From contig NC_083395.1 of NCBI RefSeq assembly GCF_030864355.1, positions 744,001 to 808,000 on the forward strand: a stretch of DNA of 64,000 nt, written 5' to 3'. This DNA comes from Cutaneotrichosporon cavernicola. Taxonomy: Eukaryota > Basidiomycota > Tremellomycetes > Trichosporonales > Trichosporonaceae. Below, one piece after another: positions 35,601 to 48,093 of the stretch; within the stretch, counting starts at the first letter, position 1, and each line of letters starts with the position of its first letter. The translations under genes and the position numbers were made by a program. The notes beneath the pieces were generated by a model that was given only the letters and a program-made list of their open reading frames with translations, had not been told where the DNA came from and searched no databases.

Positions 35601-38402
35601 CGCTCGACGTGGCCTTGGTCGAACGCTGTGCAAGTAGCGCTAGCGTGCGGCGGAGGAGTGGGTCGAGCATTCGGAAGTACGACCTAAGGTTGCAACGCAT
35701 CCATGTTTCAGCTGCGCGGAGGACCTGGGGGTCGTCTCCCTTGAGACCGTCGAGAATCATAAACATTGGAACGTGAAATATCTCGCCGGGCAGCATAGAA
35801 TCGTCAGACTGGCGCCAGAGAACACCGAACGCTTCGAATGCCTCCGACTTGCGTGTCTGCGAGCTCATGCGCCGTGCGATAACGCTCTCGAGAGTGTGCA
35901 CCTCTGCGAGCTGGTTGAATTCCCACAGCAATTCGACCGCGCGCGCGTGGTATGCAGCAGCGTCAGGTCGGAGATATCGGAAGAGGGCATCAAGGACCGG
36001 GCTCATGACCGCATCTGAGGCAAGATCGATGGGCGGCTTGAACAGCCGCGAACGGCTCGCCTGCAACAGGGAGTCGACCAGAACGTCTACTACGGCGAAC
36101 GAGTGCACCTTCTCCAAACACTGAAGAACGGCAGCCGACCAGCTCTTGCTGTCGACAGCGTTCAGGGGAGGCACTTCGCGGTCGATCAAGGCCTTGGTGA
36201 GCTGCACAAAGTGGAGGAGCAGGGAAGGAGCCCAGCGTTCCTTCAGCGCCTTCTCACTCGACTTGAAGACGTCGGACACCATCTCAGGCATAACCGTAGC
36301 GCGGACAACCTTGGCAGCCCCCTCCTCGTCCAGCGGTTCCAAGTATGCAAGCTCCTCCGCCGATTTGGAGGGACCGTTGGATGTCTCGGCCTTCTCTGGC
36401 ACATTGGTGAACAGAGATGCCGGAGTGGCAACGAGCAGTGCCTCGAGCGTTTTCAATGTGGCCTCCAACACATCCCCGTTTTTCGTCTCGTTCTACTGTC
36501 AATTGGAAGTTCACCATCAATGGAGCTCACCACACCGCGGAGGATGCGCGCTGCCATCAAAGGGACGTGTACCGTGATCGTCTCCTCGTCTTGCTGCGGA
36601 AGAGTGGTTAGGAGCCAAAATACGAGCTTGACATGCTAGAATGTCAGTGCTCAGTGTAGGACAGCAATTTACAGTGAGCCTGCCCTCATCCATGTCCGCC
36701 TCGACACCCTTGTAGAGGTGCCTCCACAGCACACTCGGCTCTATGGCCTCGTACACTGCTGAGGCGGTACCGCGAACCTGAGGTAAATTTTGTCCAGATC
36801 ATCGAACTCACCTCTTCGTCGTGACCAGCTGCCGCTGTCGCTCGGCACGCCTCCAACGATGGTACGGCAAGGCGGTGTGACAGCGGTTCGCCAATCTCCC
36901 ACTTATCCAGCAGCGAGAGGAAGATTTTGAACGAAGACTGCGCGTCCGCGACATCGTTCGCTTTCGGTAGCAGCCTCATGTCGTGCTCCAGCGTTGTCGC
37001 TAGAACATTCAACCCGTGCTCCTTGAAGAACGAGACCTGCTTCTCTGACGCTTCATCCGCACTGAGGAACCACGTGTACACTCGCCGGCTTAGAGACACG
37101 TCGCGGTTAAGCACGACAGCGCTGACAGCACGCACGAGGTGCTCGCGATCGCCCTGCGATGCGTCCCTGGCGTCAGCGAAATCGGCGAGCAGCTCACTTC
37201 AGGATCGCCCCGTCGATCGGCAATATTCTTAACAACAGGTCGAGACCACCGCGGCGTACCAGCATGTTGTCGTCCTCGAGTACAGCTGCGACACCACGTA
37301 TCAACAGCCCGACGTCTGAATCTGAGACGAGGTGTACTGGTGGTTCGTTGAGCGCGCGCGCGAGGTAGTTGACGGCAGCGAGGCGCGAACCTGGACTGGA
37401 TACGAGGACGAGGAAGACGTTCTGCAGGAAGAATCTCTGCGACACTGCGTCGGAAAGGCGGTTCAGCAGAGACATGACCTGCCGTCAGCTCCGAGCGCGT
37501 GGAGGACAGCTCACCTGGTCGAAGAAGTCGCCAATCTCCTCCTCCACTCCGGGAAGGAGCGCCAGGATCAGAGCCTTCGTCGCCGCCCTGAGATCCTCGC
37601 CCAGTGGGAGGTAGTATGTCTCGTAGATGTTGATAAGTGCTGGACGGACGGATGTGGACGCGTTCTGGAAGAACGGGAACAGACCTGACGACCAGATGAG
37701 GAGGTCGCGTTTCAATCCCTCAGTCTGTAGGCGTTAGCAACTGTTGGGGCTAGCTGCACCCACCCCGATCATACTGAAGATCTGGCTATACACGTCGAGC
37801 GCACGAGTATGCACACCGGCGGGCAGCGCGGGGTTCAGGCACTGTGCTAGGCGCTTCGCGACGGTGACCTTGCGAGGGATCTCGGAGTACTGTGGCGACT
37901 GGCCCTGGAGTGTCTAAGTGAGCACACGGCCGCGTGGTGGCGCACCTTGAGCAGACGGGAGAGGAAAGAGATGAAGTCTGCCCACTCGTTGACGTTCTCA
38001 AACGACTGCAGGCTCTTGTCGACCTGGTACGCAAACTTCTTGTACCGTACATCACTGGCAAGGAGTGACGCGGCAGCGGCTGGCGTTAGCGTGCTCAGCA
38101 GAATATTCACCGCGCGCGGAGCGGCGGCGCTGCTCTGGTGTCTGGCGGCCAGCAACGGTGGAATCGTCCGCGTGTGCAGTGATGTGCGTCGTCGTCACCT
38201 CCTGCGACGCCGTCGAGCCGCTGCGCACCCTCCCCTTCCCTGGAGCCATTAGTTGGGCTAGCCGTCCATGGGAAGCGGGGCGGCGGAGAGAGGTGGGAGG
38301 GAGGGTGCCCGGGGTCTGTGCGGGAGAGGCGGAACGACTGGGGGAGGACGAGGCCGGGGTTGAGCCGGCGTCCGAGCCGAACATGCCGAAGGGGTTTGGC
38401 AT
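32653..38402 (-). CDS. DOP1: Dopey family protein Dop1, Golgi/endosome traffic
   Basis: Start at 38402 gives MPNPFGMFGSDAGS followed by a Ser/Pro-rich head. After a 31-nt intron (38110-38080) the conserved Dopey N-terminal domain begins: DVRYKKFAYQVDKSLQSFEN, WADFISFLSRLLK, EIPRKVTVAKRLAQCLNPAL, GVHTRALDVYSQIFSMIG, DLLIWSSGLFPFFQNAS, INIYETYYLPLGEDLRAA and ALILALLPGVEEE. The rest is helical-repeat-like sequence with many short introns, ending in DWDAIEDGLNAEIFESN. Total length is roughly 1,700 residues, as expected. Dop1 partners with Mon2 and the flippase Neo1 in Golgi-endosome recycling. Exon joins in the C-terminal half were only partly checked. The gene is head-to-head with the START-domain gene. 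Confidence 0.93.
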
Positions 38403-38782
38403 GGCCTTTGCAGACCTCCTTTTGCTGGCGATGTGCAGATGTGGATGTTATAGACGACGGTGAAAGGAGTGTGTGATGACAGCGAGGATGATTGTTGGCG
38501 ACGTTGGGTGGCGAGGGGCGCGCCGGGGGGGGGGGGGGGGTGAAGGTGTGTTCTGAGCCTGCCACGTGACATCATCGTTTCGTCAGTTAGCCACCCAACT
38601 GCTCAACTGCTCCCTACTTTCATCGTCCGAGCGACAACTTGTACCCTTCAACCTCTTCACAACAATACAACCAACTCATCTCATCGCATTGCCCAAGTAC
38701 TCCCTTTCCCATCAACCTTATCGGCCTGCAGTTCGACAATCGCACAGCGCCCCTGTGCCCCGATCGAGCAGGCCAACGCACA
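38403..38782. promoter_or_regulatory. DOP1/START-gene divergent promoter
   Basis: This 380-bp gap between divergent starts contains a run of 16 G at 38525-38540 and a CACGTGAC site at 38563-38570. The right half is CT-rich leader for the START-domain gene. Confidence 0.45.
38525..38540. repeat. G16 homopolymer
   Basis: Sixteen consecutive G on the plus strand, about 120 bp upstream of the DOP1 ATG, where it would be C16 in the transcript sense. It may be truly variable in length or partly a sequencing artefact. Confidence 0.9.
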
Positions 38783-41700
38783 ATGTCCAAGGACATTCTC
38801 GATGACGGCTCAAGGTATGTCACCCCGCGACACCCATCACTGACGCCCAGGCTCGAGACGGCGTGGCACGATGCGCTCAACTCTTCAGTTGCGTACTTTC
38901 GTGCACTGCTGTCCAGCTCGTCGTCCTCTGCCTGGAAGCTCGTCTCGGGGCCGCCTCGGCCACCACCCACCTCAGGCTCTGTGCGTGATGGCAAGGGTCG
39001 CTCGGCCTCCCTAGGCCGCATCACGCCAAGCGACGTGACCATCCACAGACGCAACGGAAAGGGCGGAGAAGTGTTCCGTGCCGTCGTTGACGTCGACTGC
39101 GGAACAGACGTCAACGTCGACACATTCCGCGGCTGTCTCGCAACACCAGAAACCCGGCCCGTCTGTGAGTCAGCAATTGAGTGAACGGGGAGCTGACGGC
39201 AGGGGACAGCATGGTAGATGAGGCGCAACTGCTTAACCTCTTAGACACCCAGACGCGCGTCACAAAGACGAATTACCGATTAGGGTGGCCGTCGAGGTGA
39301 GTCATGTTTGGGTGCGGAAGGCTCACTTCAGCCCGCGTGACGCAGTGACTATCTCGCGGACAATGGTAGACCAGCACACCCTTATCGACGTCTCAACATC
39401 CCTCCCTCGCTCCCGACATGAGCCTCCCTATCTCCGGCCCGCACCTCCGTACGTGCGTGCCCACGTCTCACTTCTAGCGTGGTGCATCCAGCTCCCTGGT
39501 GTCGCCGCACGCACAGTCGACCCACCACTGCCGGAAGGCAAGGCGCGCATTACGTGCTTCTGGTCATGGAATCCGAAGGGGACTTGGGCCGTCGGCGGTG
39601 CCGTGCCTCAGCACCTTCCCACCGTCATCGTCGGCCTGGTCGACTTCGTCCGTGATGGAAGCGAGAAGATGCCTTCCCTCCTCAGCTATGGAGACAGCGT
39701 GATAATCTCGGACATGAGCTACGACCCGGCTCGTGTGATGTTGTCGACGAGCTACAACGTCATCAAGACGGATGACATCGAGGACGGGACGAAGCGCCAA
39801 CTCGAGTTTGGGATGTCATCGACACTCGGCTGGGACGTCCAGATCCAGGCCAAGAATCAAAACGGCGAGGACTCGTCGTCCACAATGTGGAACACATTTG
39901 TGGGACAGCTGCCACCATTAGTCTCAGGATCTCCCTCGCCCAAGAGGCTGCTCTTCCGGCTGAACCATGCGCAGCTGCGAGGGGACGACGAGCGTGTCAT
40001 CGTCAAGGTGTCGATCGAGCAGACCGCTTCGTCACCGACACGCGGTCGAGTGCGCATCAACGGTACCCCTGTGCCGGTACAGCAGATGGAGAGCATAGCT
40101 CCGTTGCGTGACTTACTCGATGGATCGCCAGGGGCGAGCGCAGTTTCATTGCCAGTCTCTTCAGTGTCAGCAGACACATCAACAACTGGTTCGCCGCCGC
40201 GCTCCTTCGAACATCCTCGAAATGGGCGCTCGCTCGCCGCAGAGAGGAATATCGCTAGTCTTATCAGGCGCAACTACATCTGTGAGATTGCTGGAATGTG
40301 ACGGGACTAACTGCAGACTTTACCGCCCTCTTGCAGGAGCCAGAACCGAAATGGAAACCTGTGGCCGAGTCCAAGGGGGTGTCTGTGCATCAGCTCAACT
40401 CGATGGACAAGACACTCGTTGTGTATCGTGCGGAGGCAGTGTTCGTTGGTGTGGGCGTATGGGATCTGTTCGCGACAATCATCACGCCTGGCACCCAGCC
40501 AGTGTGGGACAAGACATACGAGGATGCGACACTGCTGGAGGACGTGAGCGAGTTAACAGACGTTTGGCACTTCAAGTCCAAGCCATCTTGGCCCACTTCG
40601 TGAGCCAACTACCCCGCCACCACAGCTGACCTCAGCGCACGCGACTCCGTGCTCGTGCGCACGACATACAAGTCACCTTCGTCCGTCCACATATTCGGCT
40701 TCTCCACGGAGGACAACGACCTCTTCCCTGTGATCCCTCCGTGCATCGACCCTAATGTGATCCGAACACAAATCGACCTACAGGGATGGTCGATCGAGGC
40801 GCTATCGCCGAACACAACACAAGTGACTCTTCTTGAGCAGAGCCACCCAGGAGGATGGTCGAACAAGTCATCCATACCGCAGGTCATGATGACGGCGTTA
40901 GCGGGTATGGGCGAGTTTGCGATAAAGCACGGCGCGCCTCCAGTGGTGACACGGCTGGGTGGTGCTAAAGCCGTCTCATCGCGATACGACCTCGAGAAGG
41001 AGACGTATCGGATCGAGTACGAACCCGACGAGGGCCGCAAGTCGGATTCCTCATGCACCGCGACGGCGTTCCCTGGGTTAGCATCGTTACCCGAGAAGAA
41101 AGAATTTGGCGATGCGGCCACGATCAGCTCCAAGATGGTGAACGGCAACGCGTCAGCCGCAAGCACGATCGAGTGTGGAATACGCTGCGACCCAGACAAG
41201 TGGTCGAACAGCATCCTCGTGCTCATCGACCCGCCACCAAAAGGTGTCTCGGCACTCAGGCGTCACCGACTGTCGCCAAGTGGTGGCGGTCTGTGGCTGA
41301 CCATCGAGCACGACGCAGCTGTCCTTGGATCGGACTCGGTAACCCTGACAGTGCGCCGTGGCGCGGCGACGACGGGCGGCAAGACGAGTCTAACGGTCAA
41401 CGGGTCCAAGCTGAAGATCGACAACGAGGACTTATCCGAGGGGGACGTCAAGCAGTTGCAGAAGCAGAAGCGGTCCCGAGCCTCGCGGGCCGCCCTCGAC
41501 CAGCCGCCTGCAATGGGGGTGTTGCGCAAGCGACAGAGCAACATGTCCATGCGGAGCACGGCGCAGGACGATGAGTTGCTCAAGACTGCTACACAGTCGT
41601 CGTTATTCGGACGGATCACCACTCCTTTCTCCATGCTGTACTCGTCGGCGTCTGAGACTCGCGCAACATTAGTGCCGATGGCTGGCCCCACGCCCACACC

Positions 41701-43855
41701 CGCATCAGGGAGCACACCAGTGGACGCGGCGATGCGAGCCCTATCCCAGCTCACACGTATTCACGCCGACCGCGATGGAGAGTCGACTGACCCTTTCGGA
41801 TGGCAACCAGTGGCGGAGCGCGACGGGCTCAAGGTTGAGAAGCGCACTGTGAGCCACGTTTCGGACAGCTTCCCAGTCTTTCGCGCAGGGCGGATCATCG
41901 AGGGCTTCACGGCCGAGGAAGTTTCTGCGTCCGTCTCAGCGTTCCGGAAGACCGATTACTTTGACAAACCTGAGCGTCTCCAGACGTACGGGTATGGTAT
42001 CACCACGTCGCATGTGGTCGCGCACACGGCCTTCCCCTTCAGGTCGCGGAGCGCGCTCGTGGCGACGGTTGTCGCTCGCGTACCCGACAGTCCACCGCCC
42101 TCGCCTTCAGTGGCCTCGCACGCATCACTGTCGACCATCTTCCACGCCTCGTCGTCCATGTTCGATTCCGTGACATTAGGCCTCGATCCGTCAAAGTATA
42201 ACCCGAGCGTGATGCCGACGTGCAACTTCATCATTGAGGGTTGGATCCTGGAGACGATCGACCCTTACTCGCACGAGCAGTACGCGATTCCCTCCACGCG
42301 GTGCATGTACGTCGGCGCGCTTGACTACGGGGGAAACATACCGGTGTCAGTCAACAACATGCTGAATGGGGGTCTGCCGAGAGCACTTCTCCACATCGAG
42401 AATGCTCTTAAGACCCAAGGCCCGCCGTCACGCTCCCGTTGGCCGACGATGAGCGTCTCCACGCCCGATCCGCCTGCGCAGGGTCCATGGGCGCTGGACG
42501 GCATCGAGGCGTACAAGGTGCCAATTGACCAGGTCATCGACGGCGACGACTACGTCATCACCGTTACCGTACAGCCGCCCACCGGTCGCGACATCAAGCT
42601 CCGCCCAGTACTCTCACACAGTGACAGCAAGAGCTCTATGGCAAGCAGCCGGTCCCATTTCGTCGACTACACGGAGGACCTCCGGCGTGGGCGGCGGGAC
42701 TTGATCGTCGCCGAGATCGATGTGGCTGCCGAGCTGGTGAAGAACGGATGCGAAATTGCCATTCGCGCCGTCTCCCTGCCAGAAGCGTACCATGGGCCTG
42801 GGGGTTCCGACGCGAGCGTCTTACCGCTCGACTACCCCGGTGACAAGCTCGGCATGCCGTTCAAGTGCTCCGTGATCTCGTTAGCGCCCTCCGTCCTCCA
42901 GACCGCGAGCCTCGACCCAACCTCCCAGACGCGGCACATGCTCCGCGTGACCCTTCCGACGTCGGGCTACGAGGCGCCCGTCAACGATCCGCTGACGGGC
43001 AAGACGGCCCCGCTCCCACGGCCCCGTTGGTTACTCGATCTGATCAACGATGGAGCCGTTGTGCAAGTGCGCCTACTGCCCCGCCGCTCCGACCCACCAG
43101 CCTACATGTTCGAGGGCACCGAGCTGTCTGTCGAGGACGAACGGAAGAGCCTGCGACACAAGGAGCCTATCAAGCTCAAGCTCCCGCAGGTGGTCAATGC
43201 GCCCGGTGCAGTGTCTCTCGACAAACCGCTCGCCATCGCGCGGCAGTACCTTCCTGATACGCCGCCAGCTCCTGCGCCACAGCCCGAGGGGGACTCTGAC
43301 ACAAACAGCCTCGACACGAAGACCCCAACGAACGAGCGCGCCGAGCTGCCTCCAGAGAAGAAGGTGGGTTTGGATGTTTACCAGCTTAGCTAACATCAGG
43401 AGGAACTGGCGCCGGAGCCCAATCCGAAGGTGATCCCGCCTGCGCCGGCACCTCGGTACACATTCTGGCGGCTACCGATGAAGTTCAGCGCTTCCGCGCC
43501 AGCCTCGAAGCACGCATCGCCCGTCCGTATGCCTGCCCCGCTACCAAGCGAGCGCGCGTCCCCAGCACCGAAGAGTTCACTTGCCCTCGAGCCGATCACT
43601 GAGGCGGCCCCAAGTGTCGCGGAGCGCCTGACTGTCCCTGTGCCCCTTCCGGCGGTTATCATCGCCTGTCTCATCTGCTTGTTGCTTGGGAGTCTGTTGC
43701 GCTCCCTCCTCAGTGAAGCGGACTTTGTCATCTACCCGCCTTCGGGAACTGCACCGCCCGAAGGAGAAGTATGGCGAGAGCTTAAGCGGCTCGGCGAGTG
43801 GCGGATTGGATGGAACACCGACTTGATCGTGGCGCTGGCGCGGCGGCGCGAGTAG
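38783..43855 (+). CDS. Large membrane-anchored protein with three START-like domains
   Basis: Seven exons with six introns of 35-38 nt add to 1,619 codons (1,618 residues). Three regions share a START/Bet v1-like layout. One is near residues 10-240 (AWHDALNSSVAYFRALL, VDCGTDVNVDTFRGCLATP, RPVWDSMVDEAQLL, DAVTISRTM). The second is about 460-680 (WKPVAESKGVSVHQL, VYRAEAVFVGVGVWDLFATI, WDKTYEDATLLEDVS, SARDSVLVRTTYK). The third is about 930-1150 (FGWQPVAERDGLKVEKRTV, FRAGRIIEGFTAEEV, FPFRSRSALVATVVAR). Beta-rich linkers lie between them. A single helix near residue 1550 (LPAVIIACLICLLLGSLL) and a short amphipathic tail end the protein. START domains bind lipids, so a role at a membrane contact site is plausible but inferred. 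I know of no named family with this architecture. Confidence 0.8.
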
Positions 43856-43998
43856 ACTAAGACATGAAGGTAATCTGTACAACTAAGGATGGTATCACAC
43901 ATGTAACTGGGTCAAGCTGCTCTATCGCTACGCTCTTGACACCCGCGTCTCGGGCCCATTCTACACGTTTGATCTCCGTCGGTCGTTTCCCTTCACGT

Positions 43999-45489
43999 CT
44001 ACTCGGGCGGCACACTGCTCTCCGCCTCGGGTTTAATCTCCTGCGCAAGTTTGCTCTTGCGCGGCTTGGCAGGCTTACGTCTACGCGGTGCGGGACTCTC
44101 GCGCGCACTGTCGTCCCCATCCGCCTCGCTCTCCTCATCAACGCTCCCTGCACGGGGTACGCTGTCTGATGACAAGCTGTGAGCGAAGGGTGGGCGCTCG
44201 GGCGTCTCATTCTCCTTCTGCTTCATCTCGCGCTTGGCGGCGCGCGCTGCGGCCTCGGCCTCGCGCTGCGCCGCCACAACCATGGAGAGTTGCGAGTCGG
44301 GGCCTGGTGTCAGCCCGGGTTGACGTTGGTAGCAGTGTAGGTCGAGCCCACAGTGCGGTCCTCTCGACGCGGGGAATGTGTGTTGGCTCAGAAGGCAAAC
44401 GCTGCCCAGCAACTGGACTGCGCCAGAGCCCGCCACAGCCATTATGACGACACTGCTAGTGACGACGGCCAGATTGACAACTGCGCCCGCGCTGACTCAC
44501 CTCTAGACCACGTCTTGAATTTGAGGCTGCCGCCTCCCACGCCCTGGATCACGCGCTCGTCGAACGTCCACTTCCGTACCTGTTCCTTGGGCCACGGCTT
44601 GTGGTCCATCCGCGCAAACGTCTGGGTGACTTTGGGGAACTGGCTGAGTGAGATCTTGGGCGGGATGACGGGGTTGGCAAACACGGGGATGCCGAGCTTG
44701 TCCGCATCAGCGAGCATGAAGGGTGGGCTTGGCTCGCGCTCAACGCGCTCACGCTCGCGCGTCACAGTTGCGAGGAGCATGGCGTCTGTTGTCAGCGGCC
44801 ACATACATCCGTGGACTTGTCATCACCGAAACCCACCGAGATCAGGCGACACTTCGCGGGACACACTGGCGCGCTGGGGCGTAGCGAGTGGTGAGCTGCG
44901 AATCTTCTCGCCCATGAAGCTGCTTCCCTCCTTCCACGGCATGGGGTTGCCCTTACGCATGCCTTTACGCCATGCCTTGCCTGGACCAGGGTTGCCGACG
45001 GAGCGGCGCGAGTTCTTCTTCTTCTCCACGGGATCGTCGGCACTGGCGACGCTCATGGCCGATATTGCCGACTGGGCGCGCTCGCTCCGCCCCTCTGGAC
45101 CGTGATGTGACGCGCCGGCTGCGCTCGGCGTTAACCACTCATACTTACGGTGCTTGGGAATCGGACCAGTCGGTGGTGGAGACTTGTGCGTCTTTTGCTT
45201 TTTTGGGGGATTATTCTCGTCCTCAGAGGACGAGTATGCTGCCTGCCGAGCGTGCTTCATGCCTAGTTTGATCTTGAAGCGCGGAGGGGGCGAGACGGAC
45301 GGAGACGGCTCGGCAGAGTGTATCAAGCCTGGCCGGAGCTGGATCAGCACCGTAGAGAAAACAACTTACTTTGATGCGAACGTGATCCTTGCTCGGCGAG
45401 TGAGGGGATACGCCGCGGGGAGTGGATGCTGCAGAGGCGAGTGGTACGTCGCCGTCAGACTCGGAGTCTGTGTAGTCGCGTGCTGACAT
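43999..45489 (-). CDS. Basic nuclear-type protein, possibly INO80 subunit Ies4
   Basis: Four exons (introns 31, 51 and 194 nt) encode 404 residues from MSARDYTDSESDGDVP, with the good context CCACCATG. The protein opens with a short VRIKLRPGLI and FKIKLGMK pair, then acidic/Ser and Lys-rich stretches (SSSEDENNPPKKQKTHK), a NPGPGKAWRKGMRKG segment, and RKWTFDERVIQGVGGGSLKF before an Ala/Arg/Glu helix and a Lys-rich end. The PGP-K-W-KKG and RKW...K-F-T-W pattern recalls fungal Ies4 subunits of the INO80 remodeller. The match is weak and rests on memory of the family, so the name is only a suggestion; the nuclear character is clear from composition. Confidence 0.45.
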
Positions 45490-45800
45490 GGTGGCGTTTT
45501 GTCTGTGGTTCTTTGATCTAGTGACCTTATCTGGGAAGGGTAGAGGGGGTGGTGTGGCAGGCCAAGGTGAGGGGCGGTTCAGAGCGAGGCGAGGAAGCAA
45601 CGTTGTAGCCTAGATGTGTCTCAAATGAGATCAAATGATAGTTGAAATAGGTAACAGCCTCCTGCCAGTCAATCAAGCTACCGATTCAGGCACGGACAAT
45701 GTCGTGAACTTCCAACTTGGCAACTCGACTCATCTCTACTTGAACTCTTTCTTACACAATCCCACAGTCGGTCCTCCACCACTTCCTCCCCTCTACTACA
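45490..45800. promoter_or_regulatory. Divergent promoter of the Ies4-like gene and GCN3
   Basis: A 311-bp gap between divergent start codons. The stretch at 45600-45790 is lower in GC than its surroundings and ends in a CT-rich leader before the GCN3 ATG. No specific site is recognised. Confidence 0.35.
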
Positions 45801-47158
45801 ATGGCATCCGTTGCCACGTCGTCACCAAATAGCCCAAATCCTGGGTCAACATCCACCATGCGGCAATCCAAGGACTTTGACGTCGTGGTTGCGTATCAGC
45901 GTGCGCTTACGGACGAGAAGGTGAGTGGAGTGCGAACAAGGCGGGGAGTGAGGAAGAAACGCATGGAGAGCAGGCGCGATAGGAGGGCAAGAGAAGGGCT
46001 TAAGGGCTTGACACGCTGTTCGCGTGAGCTAGGCTCTGTCTTGACCTACTCTCGCACCACCTGGACATCACTGACAGCAGTACCCGCACCCCGTGGCGGC
46101 GATCCTCGCCTTAGTCGAGCTGATGGAGGCGTCGACAGCCACGACCCTCTCCGGTCTTGCTATCGAGTTATTCCACGGACGTCAGACCCTCATCGCGACG
46201 CAGAGCAGTCTCGGCGTGCGTGCCGGCTGCCAGCTGTGGGAGCGTTTCCTCGCAGCATCGATGGACAGCGGAGGCGAATTCACGGCATACAAGCGCCAGC
46301 TTATCCAGCAGGGCCGTTCGTTCTGCTCGGTGACGGCACCCCAGGCACGCGACAAGATTGCTCAGCAGGCAGTCGACTTTCTGCGTGATGACTGTGTCGT
46401 GCGTTGAACTTGAGGATGTCGCTCACCCAGATCCTCACACACTCGTACTCTAGAACCGTTATTCAGACCATCCTCAACGCGCACAAGCAGCACAAGCGCG
46501 TCAGCGTATACGTGACGGAAGCGCGTCCTGGGTGCCTCGGGTGAGCAGCTCATCTCACCCCCTTCCTTCCTTCCTTCCTTCCCCCCGCTTCCCCACTGAC
46601 GGCAGCCAACGCACTCAGCAGATCCTCACATCCGCTGGCATCCCTTGCGAGGTGGTGCTCGACAGCGCGGTCGGATACGTAATGGAGCGCGTCGACATGG
46701 TGCTGCTCGGGTGTGAGGCGGTCGTCGAGAGCGGAGCACTCGTCTCGTCGGTCGGAACGTACCAGGTCGCACTCGTCGCCAAGGCGATGCAGAAGCCCGT
46801 GTACGCGCTGGCCGAGTCGTACAAGTTCTTGCGCCACTATCCCCTCTCCCAGACCGACCTGCCCATGCCGCGCGACGCGAATAAGATGCCGCTGGTGCTC
46901 CCCGCCGACATCCCGACCACTCCGGACCACTCGCACTTGCGCCGTCCGTCCGCGTCCCAACCTCCTAGTGGTTCTGTGACCCCTGCCGGCGCACTGGCAT
47001 ACGCAGCCACGCCTGACCTGACCAAGGCGTGCATGGCCAACCAGCCAAAGTTCGACGTCACGTTCCCCCAGCTCGTCGACTTTATCATCACCGACCTGGG
47101 CACGCCATTGTCGCCAACGTCGGTCAGCCAGTATCTGGTGGCGCAGTTCTCGTCGTAG
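45801..47158 (+). CDS. GCN3: Translation initiation factor eIF2B subunit alpha (Gcn3)
   Basis: Four exons (introns 160, 32 and 65 nt) add to 367 codons (366 residues). Family blocks include FDVVVAYQRALTDEK, PVAAILALVELMEASTATT, GVRAGCQLWERFLAA, ILTHSYSRTVIQTILNAHK, VYVTEARPGCLGQRTQQIL, VDMVLLGCEAVVESGALVSS, GTYQVALVAKAMQKPVYALA and ESYKFLRHYPLSQTDLP. This is the regulatory alpha subunit of the eIF2B exchange factor, which senses phosphorylated eIF2 in the general control response. There is an unusual Ser/Pro-rich insert of about 40 residues (near HSHLRRPSASQPPSG) before the last block PKFDVTFPQLVDFIITDLG. The third intron contains a CTTC microsatellite. Confidence 0.95.
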
Positions 47159-47396
47159 GGTGGTCGTTATGGGAGTATGACACATGTTGCATGATGACGG
47201 GACAGCCTAATCTATCAGACTGACGCCGTGGAAACTGAGATGATGATATGAGTACAGAGAAGGTGGAGGGAATGGTACAAGGTAAGCAATGGACAAAGGC
47301 GCGGGGGTCATGTTGAATGCTAGCGGACAATGATGGGTTGGACGTGTCAATGGACATGGCCTCGTTTGACTTGTGAAGATGGTTGGGCTGGTTGGG

Positions 47397-48093
47397 CTAG
47401 TTGGCCGCTGATGTCAGCCAAGCCAAAGCCAGCGGCTCGACTCACAAAGGCACATGTGCCGGACAAAACTGTTTCCACGGTCGCGGGGGTCACTCGACGA
47501 GTTCCAAGCTGCCGACATGGCAGTGCGGTACTCGTGTGGGATAGTCTCGAGGTGGGCTAGCACATTGGCGGGGTCGGTGCTAATGGTGGGCGAACTAGGT
47601 CCATCCGAACTAGCCTCGTCGTCTGAGTCGTAGAAGACGTCCTCGTATACGGCCGTGGCCCTCTGGGGCACGTCGCCATAGACGATAGCGGTGCGGCAGA
47701 GGTCGAGGTCGCGGAGGTGTGCGGCAAGCACAAAGACCTGAACAGGGCACGCGGCGCCATCCATAAGCCGGACCTTGAGTTCGGTGACAGCGGCGCGAAG
47801 AGCGGTATTGCACCCATAGGTCTGGAGGAGGAGGAGCGAGTCGCGTGAAGCAAGAAGGTCGGTGGTGAAGGGGTCCCCTCCAAGGGCAGCACGGAGGAAG
47901 GGCGCGAGTGTCTGGGCCGGCGCAGGGAGACGCACAGGGGATTCAAGGGTACGCAAGGCGGGGCTGGGGTTGGCCATGTCAAGAGTAGAAGAGCTCACCT
48001 TGCCTGGGAGAGACGGACTCGGTCGACGAGGAATACGACGCCGTCAGCAGAGTGGAGTTCGGCGTCGCCGGCAGTGTAGTCTGGGTGAAGCAT
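47397..48093 (-). CDS. BTB/POZ-like protein (paralogue 1)
   Basis: Three exons (introns 35 and 38 nt) add to 208 codons (207 residues). It begins MLHPDYTAGDAELHSADGVV, then FLVDRVRLSQAS, matching the opening strands of a BTB fold (xDAxLxSxDGVxFxVxxxxLxxxS). Helical parts follow (SRDSLLLLQTYGCNTALRAA, VFVLAAHLRDLDLCRTAIVY), and the end is AWNSSSDPRDRGNSFVRHM. Such short lineage-expanded BTB-like proteins occur in tremellomycetes; no partner or function can be given. The gene at 49612-50649 has the same order of elements and is probably a paralogue. The last exon codes only a few residues, so the C-terminus is the least certain part. Confidence 0.65.
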
